Origin: Thermoleophilaceae bacterium
GTDB taxonomy: Bacteria; Actinomycetota; Thermoleophilia; Solirubrobacterales; Thermoleophilaceae
Length of the DNA stretch: 64,000 bases
Assembly: GCA_030448005.1 (NCBI GenBank)
Contig: JAUJNT010000004.1
Location: 78,070 to 142,069 of the forward strand
Direction of reading: 5' to 3'
The translations under genes and the position numbers were made by a program. The notes beneath the pieces are model-generated. The model ran no database searches. It was not told the origin of the DNA and was given only the letters and a program-made list of their open reading frames with translations. This document shows, piece by piece, positions 46,442-60,399 of the stretch (its first letter is position 1; the number at the start of each line of letters is the position of its first letter).

Positions 46442-49400
46442 ATGATGCGGACAAGCGAGGGAGGCGGGACGGTGGCGAGCGTAGGCCTTTCCGCGGGTGC
46501 ACCGGGGGCGGTCGGAAGAAGAGGCATGGAATGGGCGTTCGCGCTGGCGGCAGCCCTGGGCTGCCTCGCCGCGGCATCGGCCGGATGGCTGGCGGACTTC
46601 CGGGACGGCCCGGGCCCCGCCGCGCCGGCGAAGGCAGACGCGCGTCAGATGCTGTCGGCAATGCCGCTGCGGTTCGAGGTCAATCGCGGACAGGTGGACG
46701 GCCAGGTCGACTTCGTCGCCCGCGGCGCGGGCTATGAGGTTTCGCTGTCACATCGGGGGGCGGCGATCGGGCTGGACCGTGGAGGCCGGCGCGCGGTGGT
46801 AGGGATGTCGGTGCTCGGGGCCAACGAGCGCGCGCGGGCTGCGAGCGTGGGGCGGGTGGCCGGGGTCAGCAACTATCTGGTCGGCTCAGACCCGCGCGGT
46901 TGGAAGCGCAACGTCCCGTCGTTTGAGCGTGTGCGCTACGACGGTGTCTATCCGGGGATCGACATGGTCTACCGCGGCAGCGGCAAGCGGCTCGAGTACG
47001 ACTTCCTGGTCGCCCCGGGCGCCGATCCGCGCGACATCGCGCTGCGCTTCACGGGCGGGCGGGTGTCGCTGGCCGCCAACGGCGACCTTCTGGTGCACGC
47101 CCGCGGCGGCACCCTGCGCGAGAAGCGCCCGTTCGCGTACCAGCGCATCGGCGGCGCGAGGCGTAGGGTCGAGAGCCGCTTCGTCCTGGAGCCCCGAGGC
47201 CGCGCGACCTTCCGGGTGGGTGACTACGACCGCTCCAAGCCGCTGGTCATCGACCCGGTGCTCGCCTACTCGACCTACATCGGTGGCGGGGCTCAGGGCG
47301 AAGGGTCCGGCGGCCCGGGCGGCGAGTCGGGGGAGGGCGTCGCCGTGGACGGCTCCGGCAGCGCCTACGTCGTGGGCAGCACGAACGCGACCGCGCCGAC
47401 TGCGTACCCGACCAAGGGTGCGATCCAGGGTGCGAACGGCGGCGGCATCGACGCCGTCGTCACCAAGCTCAACCCGGCCGGCGACGACATTGTCTACTCG
47501 ACCTATCTCGGCGGCGGGGGCGCCGACCGCGCCTTCGCCGTCGCGGTGGACTCCGACGGGGAGGCGTCCGTGACCGGCCAGACGGCGTCGACCGGGGCGA
47601 CGCCGTTTCCGACGAAGAACGCCATCCAGCCCGCCAACGCCGGCAGCAACGACGTGTTCGTGGCCAAGCTGAACGCGGCCGGCGACGACCTTGTCTACTC
47701 GACCCATCTCGGCGGCACGGGGTCCGACCGCTCGTTCGGCATCGCGCTGGACTCCACCGGCGCGCCGTACGTGGCCGGCTACACCGACTCGGCCAACTTC
47801 CCCACCCGTGGTGCGGTGGACGCCAGCCATAACGGAGGCGACGACGCGTTCGTCGCCAAGCTCGCAGCCGACGGCTCGGCCCTCGCCTTCTCCACCTATC
47901 TCGGCGGGAGCGCCGCCGACGGCGCCGAGGCGATCGCCGTGAACGAGGCCACCGGCGACGCCTACGTGTCCGGCGGTACCGCCTCAGCCGGCTTCCCCGT
48001 AACCCCGAATGCGCTCCAGACGACGCGCTCTGCGGGGGCGGAGAACATCATGGACGGCTTCGTATCCCGCGTCAACGCCGACGGCTCGGCCCTCGAGTAC
48101 TCGACCTTCCTGGGCGGCTCGGGTCGCGACCAGGCCTCTGGCGTCGCCGTGGACTCGGGCGGCGAGGCCTACGTGACGGGCGCGACCAGCTCGGACGACT
48201 TTCCGCTTGAGGCTCCGCTTCAGGGCACGCGCGCGTCGGTCTCCACGATCGATGACGCCTTTGTCACGAAGCTGAACGCCGCCGGGTCGGCCGCCACCTA
48301 CTCCACGTTCCTCGGCGGCCGCGAGATCGACGAGGGCAGCTCGATCGCCGTCGACTCGACCGGCGCGGCGTACGTGGGCGGCACCTCCGACGGGTTCGGC
48401 GACTTCCCGTTGATAAACCCGATCGGGCAGGGGAGCGGCAACCAGGACGCGCTCCTCGTCAAGCTCAACCCGGCAGGCTCGGCGGCGGAGTACTCGACTC
48501 TCCTCGGCGGCAGCGACGGGGACATCGGCAAAGCCATCGCCGTGGATCCTGCCGGCAACGCGTATCTCGTCGGCCAGGCCAACGCCTATGCCTCCCCGCC
48601 CGGCAACTTCCCGACGACCGGCAACGCCTTCCAGGCCCGGGCGCCCGGCGGGTCGGAGGTGTTCGTGGCCAAGGTCGTCGCGGCGCCCGCGTCCCCGCTC
48701 GTGACCTCGCTGCGCTCGCGCAGCGGCCCAGCGACGGGCGGCACGAAGGTGACGATCAGCGGGAACGGCTTGGGCGGCGCCACCGCGGTGAAGTTCGGCG
48801 ACACGCCGGCGGCCCGCTTCACCGTCGACTCCGACACCCAGATCACCGCCGTCAGCCCCGCGCACGACCTTGGCAAGACGACCGTCACGGTGACCACGCC
48901 GGCCGGCACCACGCCGGCCAACCCGGTCGCGACGTTCGAGTACGCCGAGGGCACGTGGACCCAGACCGGCTCGCCGGGGGACGCGCACTTCTCGGCTCCG
49001 CTGGTCCTCCTCGCCGACGGGCGGGTCCTGCTGCCAAGCGGCGAGGCCACGAGGGGCGGCCCGACGATTGGCTCGTCGGAGATCTACGACCCCAAGACCC
49101 GGTCGTGGACCAAGACGGACGACATGGCTACCTCGCGCCACACCCACACCGCCACGCTGCTCGAGGGTCCCGCCTGCCGGAGCGCGGCGCCGCCGAGCTA
49201 CTGCGGCAAGGTGCTCGTCACCGGCGGCTTCGCCCTCGGTGTGACGACGAGCGCGCAGCCGGTGCTCGACAGCGCCGAGCTCTATGACCCCAAGACCGGC
49301 ACGTGGACCGACGCGGGCGCCATGACCGCCCGCCGAGCGCTCCACGCCGCGATCCTGCTGGACGGTCCCCCCTGCCGCACTGGCTCCGCACCGGAGTACT

Positions 49401-51052
49401 GCGGCAAGGTGCTCGTCGTCGGCGGGCGGACGTGCGACAGGCCGTCCCCGGGTGCCTGCACGAGTGCGCAGCGGACGAACACCGCCGAGCTCTACGACCC
49501 GGCCACCGGGATGTGGACGAGGACGGAGAGCATGTTGAAGCAGCGCTACAACTTCGACATTGCCACCCTCCCCGACGGCACCGTGCTGGCCGCCGGAGGG
49601 TTCGGCACCGGCCCCACCTCGGCCGAGGTCTATGACCCCGCAGGGGGCGGGTGGAGCGAGACCGGGTCACTGCGGTCGCGCACCCGTGCAAGCGCGGCGC
49701 GGCTCCCGGATGGCCGCGTGCTCGCGGCGAGCGGGTTTGGCGCTAACAACACGGCCGACATCTACGATCCCGCCACTAGGCAGTGGACCCCCGCCGCCGA
49801 TATGAAGACGTCGTACCGCTTCAACTACCACTACGCGACGCTGCCCTCGGGCAAGGTGCTCTTCGCGGGTGGCAGCAGCGGAGGCGACACCTCCGAGGCC
49901 TACGATCCCTCCAAGAACGAGTGGGTTTCGACCGGACTGCTGAACTTCTCGTACGGCACCGCTGCCGGGCTCGGGTATACCGTGCGGACGGTCGTCCTGT
50001 CCAGCGAGCCCGACAGGTTCGAGGCCGACTCGGCGGTCTGCGGCAACGACTGCGGCAAGCTCCTGATGGCCGGCAACACGGACTACAAGACCGCCGAGCT
50101 CTACACGCCAGAGCCGAGGATCGACTCGCTGAGCCCGTCGGCCGGCGGGCGGGGCACGTCTGTCCGCATCACCGGTCAGGGCTTCACCCACGACGTGAGG
50201 GCGGTGCTGTTCGGCAGCCAGCCGGCGGTGAGCTTCAGGGTGGACTCCTATGGCCAGATCACGGCGGTCGCGCCGACGGGCAGCGGGCCGGTGAGGGTCA
50301 CCGTCGTCAACGAGGGTGGCAGGGCGACCTCTGCCGGGTCGTTCACTCTCGAGGCTTCTGCGACTCCGCCGGGGCGAGAGTCGGCCTCGTTCCCGGGTTG
50401 TCCGACGTTGACTGCGAACGTGATCCGTGGCACGGCGGCGGCGAACTCGATCACCGGCACGACGGGGGCCGATCGGATCTTTGCCGGTACGGGTAATGAC
50501 GTGGTGGATGCTCTTGCGGGCAACGACTGCGTGGATCTCGGGACGGGCAGTGACCGGGGCCAGGGCGGTCTTGGCGATGACCTGTTGGTGTCGGGAACGG
50601 GCAGGGACCGGGTGAGCGGCAGCTCTGGCAATGACCGGATCCGCGGCAACGCGGGCAACGACCGCCTCGACGGCGGCCGGGGCAGCGACCGGGTGCTGGG
50701 CGACGCGGGCAACGACACGTTGCTCGGGAGCTTCGGAAATGACCGTCTGCTTGGTGTGAGCGGAAGGGATCGGATCAGCGGTAGCCGCGGGCGTGACCGG
50801 ATCGCCGGCGGCGCTGGTAACGACCGGATCTCCGGTGGAAGCAGCGGCGATCGGATCGCGGGCGGCTCTGGCGGTGACCGCATCAGCGGCAACTCGGGCG
50901 GTGACCGGCTAAGCGGCAACTCGGGCAACGACCGGATCACCTCGCTCGATAACTCACGTGATCGCGTGAACTGCGGAACCGGCCGTGACAGGGTCCTTGC
51001 CGACCGCAAGGACGTCGTCTCCCGCAACTGCGAACGCGTCCGGCGGCGATGA
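46442..51052 (+). CDS. Giant secreted repeat protein (DUF7948-like, SBBP, IPT/TIG, Kelch, RTX-like)
   Basis: About 1,536 residues. A hydrophobic segment near residues 25-48 (EWAFALAAALGCLAAASAG) should serve for export. Next is a beta-rich domain with LRFEVNRGQVDGQVDFVARG and YPGIDMVYRGSGKRLEYDFL (60-275), about eight SBBP beta-propeller repeats (STYLGG, VAVD, FVAKLN; 275-740), an IPT/TIG domain (745-835), Kelch-type repeats (AELYDPKTGTWT; 840-1215), a second IPT/TIG (1225-1310), and a C-terminal array of glycine- and aspartate-rich nonapeptide units such as GNDRISGGS (1325-1510). Probably a cell-surface or released adhesin- or enzyme-like protein, Ca-binding inferred. GGAGAG lies just before the two ATG codons at 46442 and 46445. 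Confidence 0.85.
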   Translation: MMRTSEGGGTVASVGLSAGAPGAVGRRGMEWAFALAAALGCLAAASAGWLADFRDGPGPAAPAKADARQMLSAMPLRFEVNRGQVDGQVDFVARGAGYEVSLSHRGAAIGLDRGGRRAVVGMSVLGANERARAASVGRVAGVSNYLVGSDPRGWKRNVPSFERVRYDGVYPGIDMVYRGSGKRLEYDFLVAPGADPRDIALRFTGGRVSLAANGDLLVHARGGTLREKRPFAYQRIGGARRRVESRFVLEPRGRATFRVGDYDRSKPLVIDPVLAYSTYIGGGAQGEGSGGPGGESGEGVAVDGSGSAYVVGSTNATAPTAYPTKGAIQGANGGGIDAVVTKLNPAGDDIVYSTYLGGGGADRAFAVAVDSDGEASVTGQTASTGATPFPTKNAIQPANAGSNDVFVAKLNAAGDDLVYSTHLGGTGSDRSFGIALDSTGAPYVAGYTDSANFPTRGAVDASHNGGDDAFVAKLAADGSALAFSTYLGGSAADGAEAIAVNEATGDAYVSGGTASAGFPVTPNALQTTRSAGAENIMDGFVSRVNADGSALEYSTFLGGSGRDQASGVAVDSGGEAYVTGATSSDDFPLEAPLQGTRASVSTIDDAFVTKLNAAGSAATYSTFLGGREIDEGSSIAVDSTGAAYVGGTSDGFGDFPLINPIGQGSGNQDALLVKLNPAGSAAEYSTLLGGSDGDIGKAIAVDPAGNAYLVGQANAYASPPGNFPTTGNAFQARAPGGSEVFVAKVVAAPASPLVTSLRSRSGPATGGTKVTISGNGLGGATAVKFGDTPAARFTVDSDTQITAVSPAHDLGKTTVTVTTPAGTTPANPVATFEYAEGTWTQTGSPGDAHFSAPLVLLADGRVLLPSGEATRGGPTIGSSEIYDPKTRSWTKTDDMATSRHTHTATLLEGPACRSAAPPSYCGKVLVTGGFALGVTTSAQPVLDSAELYDPKTGTWTDAGAMTARRALHAAILLDGPPCRTGSAPEYCGKVLVVGGRTCDRPSPGACTSAQRTNTAELYDPATGMWTRTESMLKQRYNFDIATLPDGTVLAAGGFGTGPTSAEVYDPAGGGWSETGSLRSRTRASAARLPDGRVLAASGFGANNTADIYDPATRQWTPAADMKTSYRFNYHYATLPSGKVLFAGGSSGGDTSEAYDPSKNEWVSTGLLNFSYGTAAGLGYTVRTVVLSSEPDRFEADSAVCGNDCGKLLMAGNTDYKTAELYTPEPRIDSLSPSAGGRGTSVRITGQGFTHDVRAVLFGSQPAVSFRVDSYGQITAVAPTGSGPVRVTVVNEGGRATSAGSFTLEASATPPGRESASFPGCPTLTANVIRGTAAANSITGTTGADRIFAGTGNDVVDALAGNDCVDLGTGSDRGQGGLGDDLLVSGTGRDRVSGSSGNDRIRGNAGNDRLDGGRGSDRVLGDAGNDTLLGSFGNDRLLGVSGRDRISGSRGRDRIAGGAGNDRISGGSSGDRIAGGSGGDRISGNSGGDRLSGNSGNDRITSLDNSRDRVNCGTGRDRVLADRKDVVSRNCERVRRR
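50470..50940 (+). repeat. RTX-like nonapeptide-encoding repeat array
   Basis: A run of about 17 degenerate 27-bp units encoding G-x-D-R-[IVL]-x-G-x-x, for example RIRGNAGNDRLDGG, RISGGSSGDRIAGG, RISGNSGGDRLSGN. Compared with classic RTX (GGxGxDxLx), the Asp is often followed by Arg, so calcium affinity is uncertain. The tail ends with a cysteine pair (VNCGTGRDRV and SRNCERV). Confidence 0.7.
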
Positions 51053-51206
51053 GGCGCAGGTAGCCAGGCGCTGGGAACCATGAGGTGAGGCGGTCGGCAT
51101 GCCCGGCCGCGAGCAGCACGCAGGCGGCCTCGGGCTCGCGACGGGACTCCGGGAGCGGGCCGGGTCGAGCGGTTTGCCTCCGGGATCGGTGGGTAGGGCG
51201 CACCTC

Positions 51207-51584
51207 ATGCCAGGACCATCTCCAGAGCAGCCCAGCGACGCCCCGCGCGAGCCGGAGCGCAAGAAGACCGGTCAGCCGAAGACCGCCCCTCCGGGCACGG
51301 CGGTGAGCGGCTTTCCGGAGCCGCCGGGGCCGGGGTCCACCGACCCCTCTGAGCCCCCTCACCACGATCTTAGTAATCCGGTCGGCGAGCCGGATCCCAC
51401 CGAGTGGCCCGATCCCTACGACCAGCGCGAGGATCCTCGCGATCCGCCGGATCCCGACGGGTTGCCCTTCGGGGAGGAGCCCCACGCTCCTACCGGGGCC
51501 ACCAGCACGAGCGAGCCGCATCCCTCACAGGACCCCGAGGCCATCAAGACGGACCCGCCGGAAAAGGACAGACTCGATGACTGA
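51207..51584 (+). CDS. Proline-rich acidic low-complexity protein
   Basis: A 125-residue product almost entirely of Pro, Asp, Glu, Ser, Gly and charged residues (EPPGPGSTDPSEPPHHDL, DQREDPRDPPDPDGLPFGEE), predicted disordered, with no signal peptide. The GC codon pattern supports coding, and the composition resembles the small acidic protein at 53056 on the other side of the aldehyde dehydrogenase. I cannot assign a function. It ends 15 bases before the dehydrogenase start. An ATG at 51099 in the same frame would lengthen it by 36 residues. Confidence 0.55.
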   Translation: MPGPSPEQPSDAPREPERKKTGQPKTAPPGTAVSGFPEPPGPGSTDPSEPPHHDLSNPVGEPDPTEWPDPYDQREDPRDPPDPDGLPFGEEPHAPTGATSTSEPHPSQDPEAIKTDPPEKDRLDD

Positions 51585-51599
51585 GGGCGCAGGCGCAGG

Positions 51600-53066
51600 G
51601 TGACGGTCCTCGAGCGCGGCGTCCGCCCTCACCTGATCGCGGGGTCGGCTCGCGGGGCCACCGGTCCGGAGACGATCGACGTGATCGATCCCGCCACCGG
51701 TGAGACCATCGCAACGATCCCCGCCGGCGGCCCGGACGATGCCGACGCCGCGGTTGGCGCAGCCAGAGCCGCCGCCCCCGGCTGGGCCGGCCGGGACCCG
51801 GCCGAGCGCGGCGAGCTGCTCAAGGCCTCGGCGCGCGCGCTGCGGGGGGCGGTGAACGAGCTCGCGGAGATCCAGACGCGCGAGAACGGCAAGCCCCTGG
51901 CCGACTCGGCTGCCGGAGTGGAGGCCGGGATCGGTGCGATCGAGCAGTACGCCGAGATCGGGCCGCTTCACCGCGGCGCTGCGCTGGCGGGCTCATGGAA
52001 CGCGCTCGACACGATGGTTCCCGAGCCACGCGGCGTTGCGGCGTTGATCGTGCCGTGGAACGACCCGGTTGCCATCGCCTGTGGCCAGATAGCGGCGGCG
52101 CTCGTGACAGGAAACACGGCGGTCTTCAAGCCGTCCGAGCGCACGCCGCTATCGGGAGCCCGCCTGGTGGAGCTGATGGAGCTTCCACCCGGCGTGTTGA
52201 ACCTGCTGCTCGGCGACGGGCGCGCCGGACAAGCCTTGGTGGAGCACCCCGACGTCGACATCGCGCTTCACACCGGCTCGGTCGAGACCGGCCGGCAGAT
52301 AGCCGTTAGCTGCGGGTCCGTGCTCGGCAGGAAGGCGCTGCTCGAGCTCGGCGGGAAGGATGCCCTCGTGATCGACGAGGGGGTCGATCCCGCTTGGGCC
52401 GCCGAGCAGGCGGCCTCCGGCGCGTTTGCCAATGCCGGACAGGTCTGCACCTCGGTCGAGCGGATCTACGTGCACCACTCGCTGGCCGAGGCGTTCATCG
52501 AGGCGCTCGTGGGCGAGGCCCAGTCGATCGCGGTCGGCAACGGCCTTGACCCGGGCACGCAGATGGGGCCGCTCGTGGACGACCGGCAGGTGGAGGTGGT
52601 GCACCGCCAGGTGAGCGAGGCCGCGGCGGCCGGAGCGCGTGTCCTGACAGGCGGTGAGCCGCGCGACGCGCCGGGAAGCTTCTATCCCCCTACGGTCATG
52701 ACGGAGGTCGAGGGCTCCATGGCCATCATGCGCGAGGAGACCTTCGGCCCTGTCGCCCCCGTGCAGGTGGTGAGCTCCTTCGACGAGGGACTCGAGCTGG
52801 CGTCGGCCACCGACTACGGCCTGGCGGCCTCCGTGCTCACCCCCTCGCAGGTGAACGCCCAGCGGGCCTGTCGCGAGCTGCAGGTCGGCACCGTGAAGAT
52901 CAACAGCGTCTGGGGCGGAGCGCCCGGCGGGGGCGCAGAGCCGCGCGGCGTCAGCGGCAGCGGTTTCGGCTACGGCCCCGAGCTGCTCGACGAGCTGACG
53001 CAAACCAAGGTGATCCACATAGAGCCCGCGCCGCCGGCGGAGGGAGGGGCAACCGATGCACGATGA
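51600..53066 (+). CDS. NAD(P)-dependent aldehyde dehydrogenase
   Basis: A 488-residue aldehyde dehydrogenase oxidising an aldehyde to the acid. Family points: VAALIVPWNDPVAIACGQIA, TAVFKPSERTPLSGARLVEL, HTGSVETGRQIAVSCG, catalytic Glu in KALLELGGKDALVID and catalytic Cys in GAFANAGQVCTSVERIYVHH. Then come the EETFGPVAPVQVV region and YGLAASVLT. Substrate unresolved among semialdehydes, betaine aldehyde and others. The GTG start overlaps no neighbour; the stop overlaps the next small gene by 11 bases. Confidence 0.9.
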   Translation: MTVLERGVRPHLIAGSARGATGPETIDVIDPATGETIATIPAGGPDDADAAVGAARAAAPGWAGRDPAERGELLKASARALRGAVNELAEIQTRENGKPLADSAAGVEAGIGAIEQYAEIGPLHRGAALAGSWNALDTMVPEPRGVAALIVPWNDPVAIACGQIAAALVTGNTAVFKPSERTPLSGARLVELMELPPGVLNLLLGDGRAGQALVEHPDVDIALHTGSVETGRQIAVSCGSVLGRKALLELGGKDALVIDEGVDPAWAAEQAASGAFANAGQVCTSVERIYVHHSLAEAFIEALVGEAQSIAVGNGLDPGTQMGPLVDDRQVEVVHRQVSEAAAAGARVLTGGEPRDAPGSFYPPTVMTEVEGSMAIMREETFGPVAPVQVVSSFDEGLELASATDYGLAASVLTPSQVNAQRACRELQVGTVKINSVWGGAPGGGAEPRGVSGSGFGYGPELLDELTQTKVIHIEPAPPAEGGATDAR

Positions 53067-53313
53067 GCCAGAGAACGAGGGCGACGCAGGACTCGGCGCA
53101 GCGCCGCAGGGAACCTCCGAGGAGGGCCGCCCTGACGTAGAGCAGGACCCGGACGCCGACGACACGCTCGGCGGCGGGCAGCACCACACCGGCGCGGGCG
53201 CCGCGGAAGAGCCACAAGGGACCGGCGCTGTCACTGACGACCCCGAGCAGTCCGACCCCGAGTCCGGCGCGGCCGCGGATCAGTCCGAGCGCCCGGACGC
53301 AGGGCACGCCTGA
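53056..53313 (+). CDS. Small acidic, disordered protein
   Basis: 85 residues, strongly acidic (DEPENEGDAGLG, DVEQDPDADDTLGGGQHH), no hydrophobic segment, probably unfolded. GGAGGGAGGGG just upstream and the 11-base overlap with the aldehyde dehydrogenase support translation. Unknown role. Confidence 0.55.
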   Translation: MHDEPENEGDAGLGAAPQGTSEEGRPDVEQDPDADDTLGGGQHHTGAGAAEEPQGTGAVTDDPEQSDPESGAAADQSERPDAGHA

Positions 53314-53379
53314 GGCGCCGCCAACGGCTTTGCCGGGGCGCTTGACCGCTGGCCCTGGCTGGGGCAAACGCGCCCTTCG

Positions 53380-54147
53380 TCAGTGGATCGGTGGGGCGGC
53401 GCGTTCCGCGGCCTCGAGCCTGAAGACCCAGAAGTCGCGCTTCATCACCGGCACGGACACGTTGTGGACGGGCGTGGTCCCGATCGCTCCCTCGAAGGAG
53501 CCCGCATGTGCATGGCCGTGCAACACGAGGTCCGGCTCGTGCTCGCGAATCGGATCCGCCAGGCGTGAGCTGCCGAGAAAGGTATGGATGCCCGGCGGCT
53601 CGCCCGCCAGGGTCTCCTCGATCGGGGCGTAGTGGAGCAGGACTATCCGCACCGGACAGTGGGCCACGGCGGTGAGCCCGCGTCCGATCGCATCCACCTC
53701 CTCCGAGGTCTCGCGGTAGACCTCGCGCAGCAGCGGCTCCCCGAAGTCCGGTAGATGCGAGCCCGCGAAGCCGCCGACGAAACCCTTCGCTCCGACCACT
53801 CCCACCTCGATCCCGTCCACCTGGAAGATCTCCGACGCACGCTCGAGCACGATGACCCCGGCCTCTGTGAGCGCCGCGGAGAGCTCCTCTGCGCGCGCGC
53901 AGTGGAAGTCGTGGTTACCGAGCACGGCCACAACGGGCACCTCGAGCCCCGCGCACGCGTCCGCGAGGAAAGCGGCCTGCGCCGGCTCGCCGTGAGTGGT
54001 CAGGTCCCCCGCGAGCAGGATCAGGTCGGCCTCCGGCGCTATGGCCACGAACGCCTCCTTGACGTGCTCGGCGTTTGCCTCGCGGCAGTGGAGGTCTCCG
54101 GCGGCGGCCACGCGCACGCAGTCACGCTCTTCGGCAGCGTCGTTCAC
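53380..54147 (-). CDS. Calcineurin-like metallophosphoesterase
   Basis: A 255-residue two-metal phosphoesterase. The blocks are in order: AAAGDLHC (D-x-H), LILLAGDLTTHGEPAQA (G-D), VVAVLGNHDFHCARAEEL (G-N-H-D), IVLLHYAPIEETLAG (H) and LVLHGHAHAGSFEGAIG (G-H-x-H). No signal peptide, so probably cytoplasmic. Substrate may be a nucleotide, nucleic acid or phosphoester; not determinable. Divergent from the nucleotidyltransferase-like gene. Confidence 0.9.
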   Translation of the reverse strand: MNDAAEERDCVRVAAAGDLHCREANAEHVKEAFVAIAPEADLILLAGDLTTHGEPAQAAFLADACAGLEVPVVAVLGNHDFHCARAEELSAALTEAGVIVLERASEIFQVDGIEVGVVGAKGFVGGFAGSHLPDFGEPLLREVYRETSEEVDAIGRGLTAVAHCPVRIVLLHYAPIEETLAGEPPGIHTFLGSSRLADPIREHEPDLVLHGHAHAGSFEGAIGTTPVHNVSVPVMKRDFWVFRLEAAERAAPPIH

Positions 54148-54207
54148 GGGCTCGCACTACCCCCGGGCCGGGGAATCGAAAACCGGCGGACCGGGTAGCC
54201 GTCACTC

Positions 54208-54828
54208 ATGGGCGAGGCAGAGCACGCCTTCGAGGACATCGTGGCGAGCATGAAGCGCTCGGTCGCCGCGCTTCGCCAGGAGGAGGTGCCCTTCCTGCTC
54301 GCCGGCAGCCTGGCGGTGTGGGCCCAGGGTGGGCCTGAGAAGCGCAAGGACCTTGACTTCATGGTCAAGCCGGAGGACGCCGAGCGGGCACTTGCGGCCC
54401 TCGAGGCGGCCGGCATGCGACCCGAGCGGCCACCGGAGGGGTGGCTGCTGAAGGCCTGGGACGGCGACATCGTGGTCGATCTCATCTTCGAGCCACGCGG
54501 CCTCGAGGTGAACGACGAGGTGATCGCCCGCGGCCGCGACCTTCATGTACTGGCGATGGACGTTCGCGTGATGGCCCTCGAGGATGTCCTGCACTCCAAG
54601 CTCGCCGCCCTCGACGAGCACAGTGCCGATCTCTCCGGGCTGATCGAGCTCGCGCGGGCCGTTCGCGAGCAGGTGGACTGGGAGGACGTTCGCAGGCGCA
54701 CGGAGGACTCTCCCTTCGCGCGCGGCTTCTTCGTGGTCCTGGAGGGGCTGGAAGTCCTCCCCGCGAGCGCGGCCGCTGCATCCAAGGGAAGGGAACCTGT
54801 GCCCGCTGACACTCCGCGCGGTTGGTAG
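54208..54828 (+). CDS. Nucleotidyltransferase-like protein (AbiEii/MNT-related)
   Basis: 206 residues. The N-terminal half has VPFLLAGSLAVWAQGGPEKR followed by KDLDFMVKPEDAERALAALE, a G-S-x(n)-D-x-D arrangement as in nucleotidyltransferases of the minimal or AbiEii kind, then WDGDIVVDLIFEP with a third acidic residue. The C-terminal half is helical. No partner antitoxin or HEPN gene is adjacent, so a toxin-antitoxin role is not supported. TAGCCG stands 6 bases before the ATG (54196-54201). Confidence 0.68.
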   Translation: MGEAEHAFEDIVASMKRSVAALRQEEVPFLLAGSLAVWAQGGPEKRKDLDFMVKPEDAERALAALEAAGMRPERPPEGWLLKAWDGDIVVDLIFEPRGLEVNDEVIARGRDLHVLAMDVRVMALEDVLHSKLAALDEHSADLSGLIELARAVREQVDWEDVRRRTEDSPFARGFFVVLEGLEVLPASAAAASKGREPVPADTPRGW

Positions 54829-54865
54829 GTGACAAACACATAGAGTTCCGTTAGGATCCCGCCCC

Positions 54866-54955
54866 GTGGTTACGGCAATTGTCATAGGCGCAGCAGTGGT
54901 GCTGGTCGCGGCTCTGGTGATCGCACGGGTCGCGCTCTCGGCCAACGGCCGATAG
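54866..54955 (+). CDS. Possible 29-residue membrane peptide
   Basis: A GTG start gives VVTAIVIGAAVVLVAALVIA followed by RVALSANGR, a single hydrophobic helix with a positive tail. TAGGAT (54852-54857) lies 8 bases before the GTG, matching the leaderless pattern seen elsewhere. Too short to be certain. Confidence 0.35.
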   Translation: MVTAIVIGAAVVLVAALVIARVALSANGR

Positions 54956-55111
54956 CGCAGCCCTGCAGAGGGTCATCGAGTAAGCCGCTCCGGCGGTCGT
55001 TCCCAGGCATCCCCGGCTCGCCGCATCGCACGTCGGTTGGCATCCCTTGCCCCCGGCTGACCGCACAGGTACTGTCCTCTTGCGCTCTTCGCACCCACGG
55101 AAGGAGCCTTG

Positions 55112-60394
<5,283 letters not shown>

Positions 60395-60399
60395 GCGCC

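Noticed and set aside
54208-54828. Toxin-antitoxin module with the nucleotidyltransferase-like gene
   Set aside because: No adjacent HEPN or antitoxin partner; the neighbours are a divergent phosphoesterase and the kinase operon.
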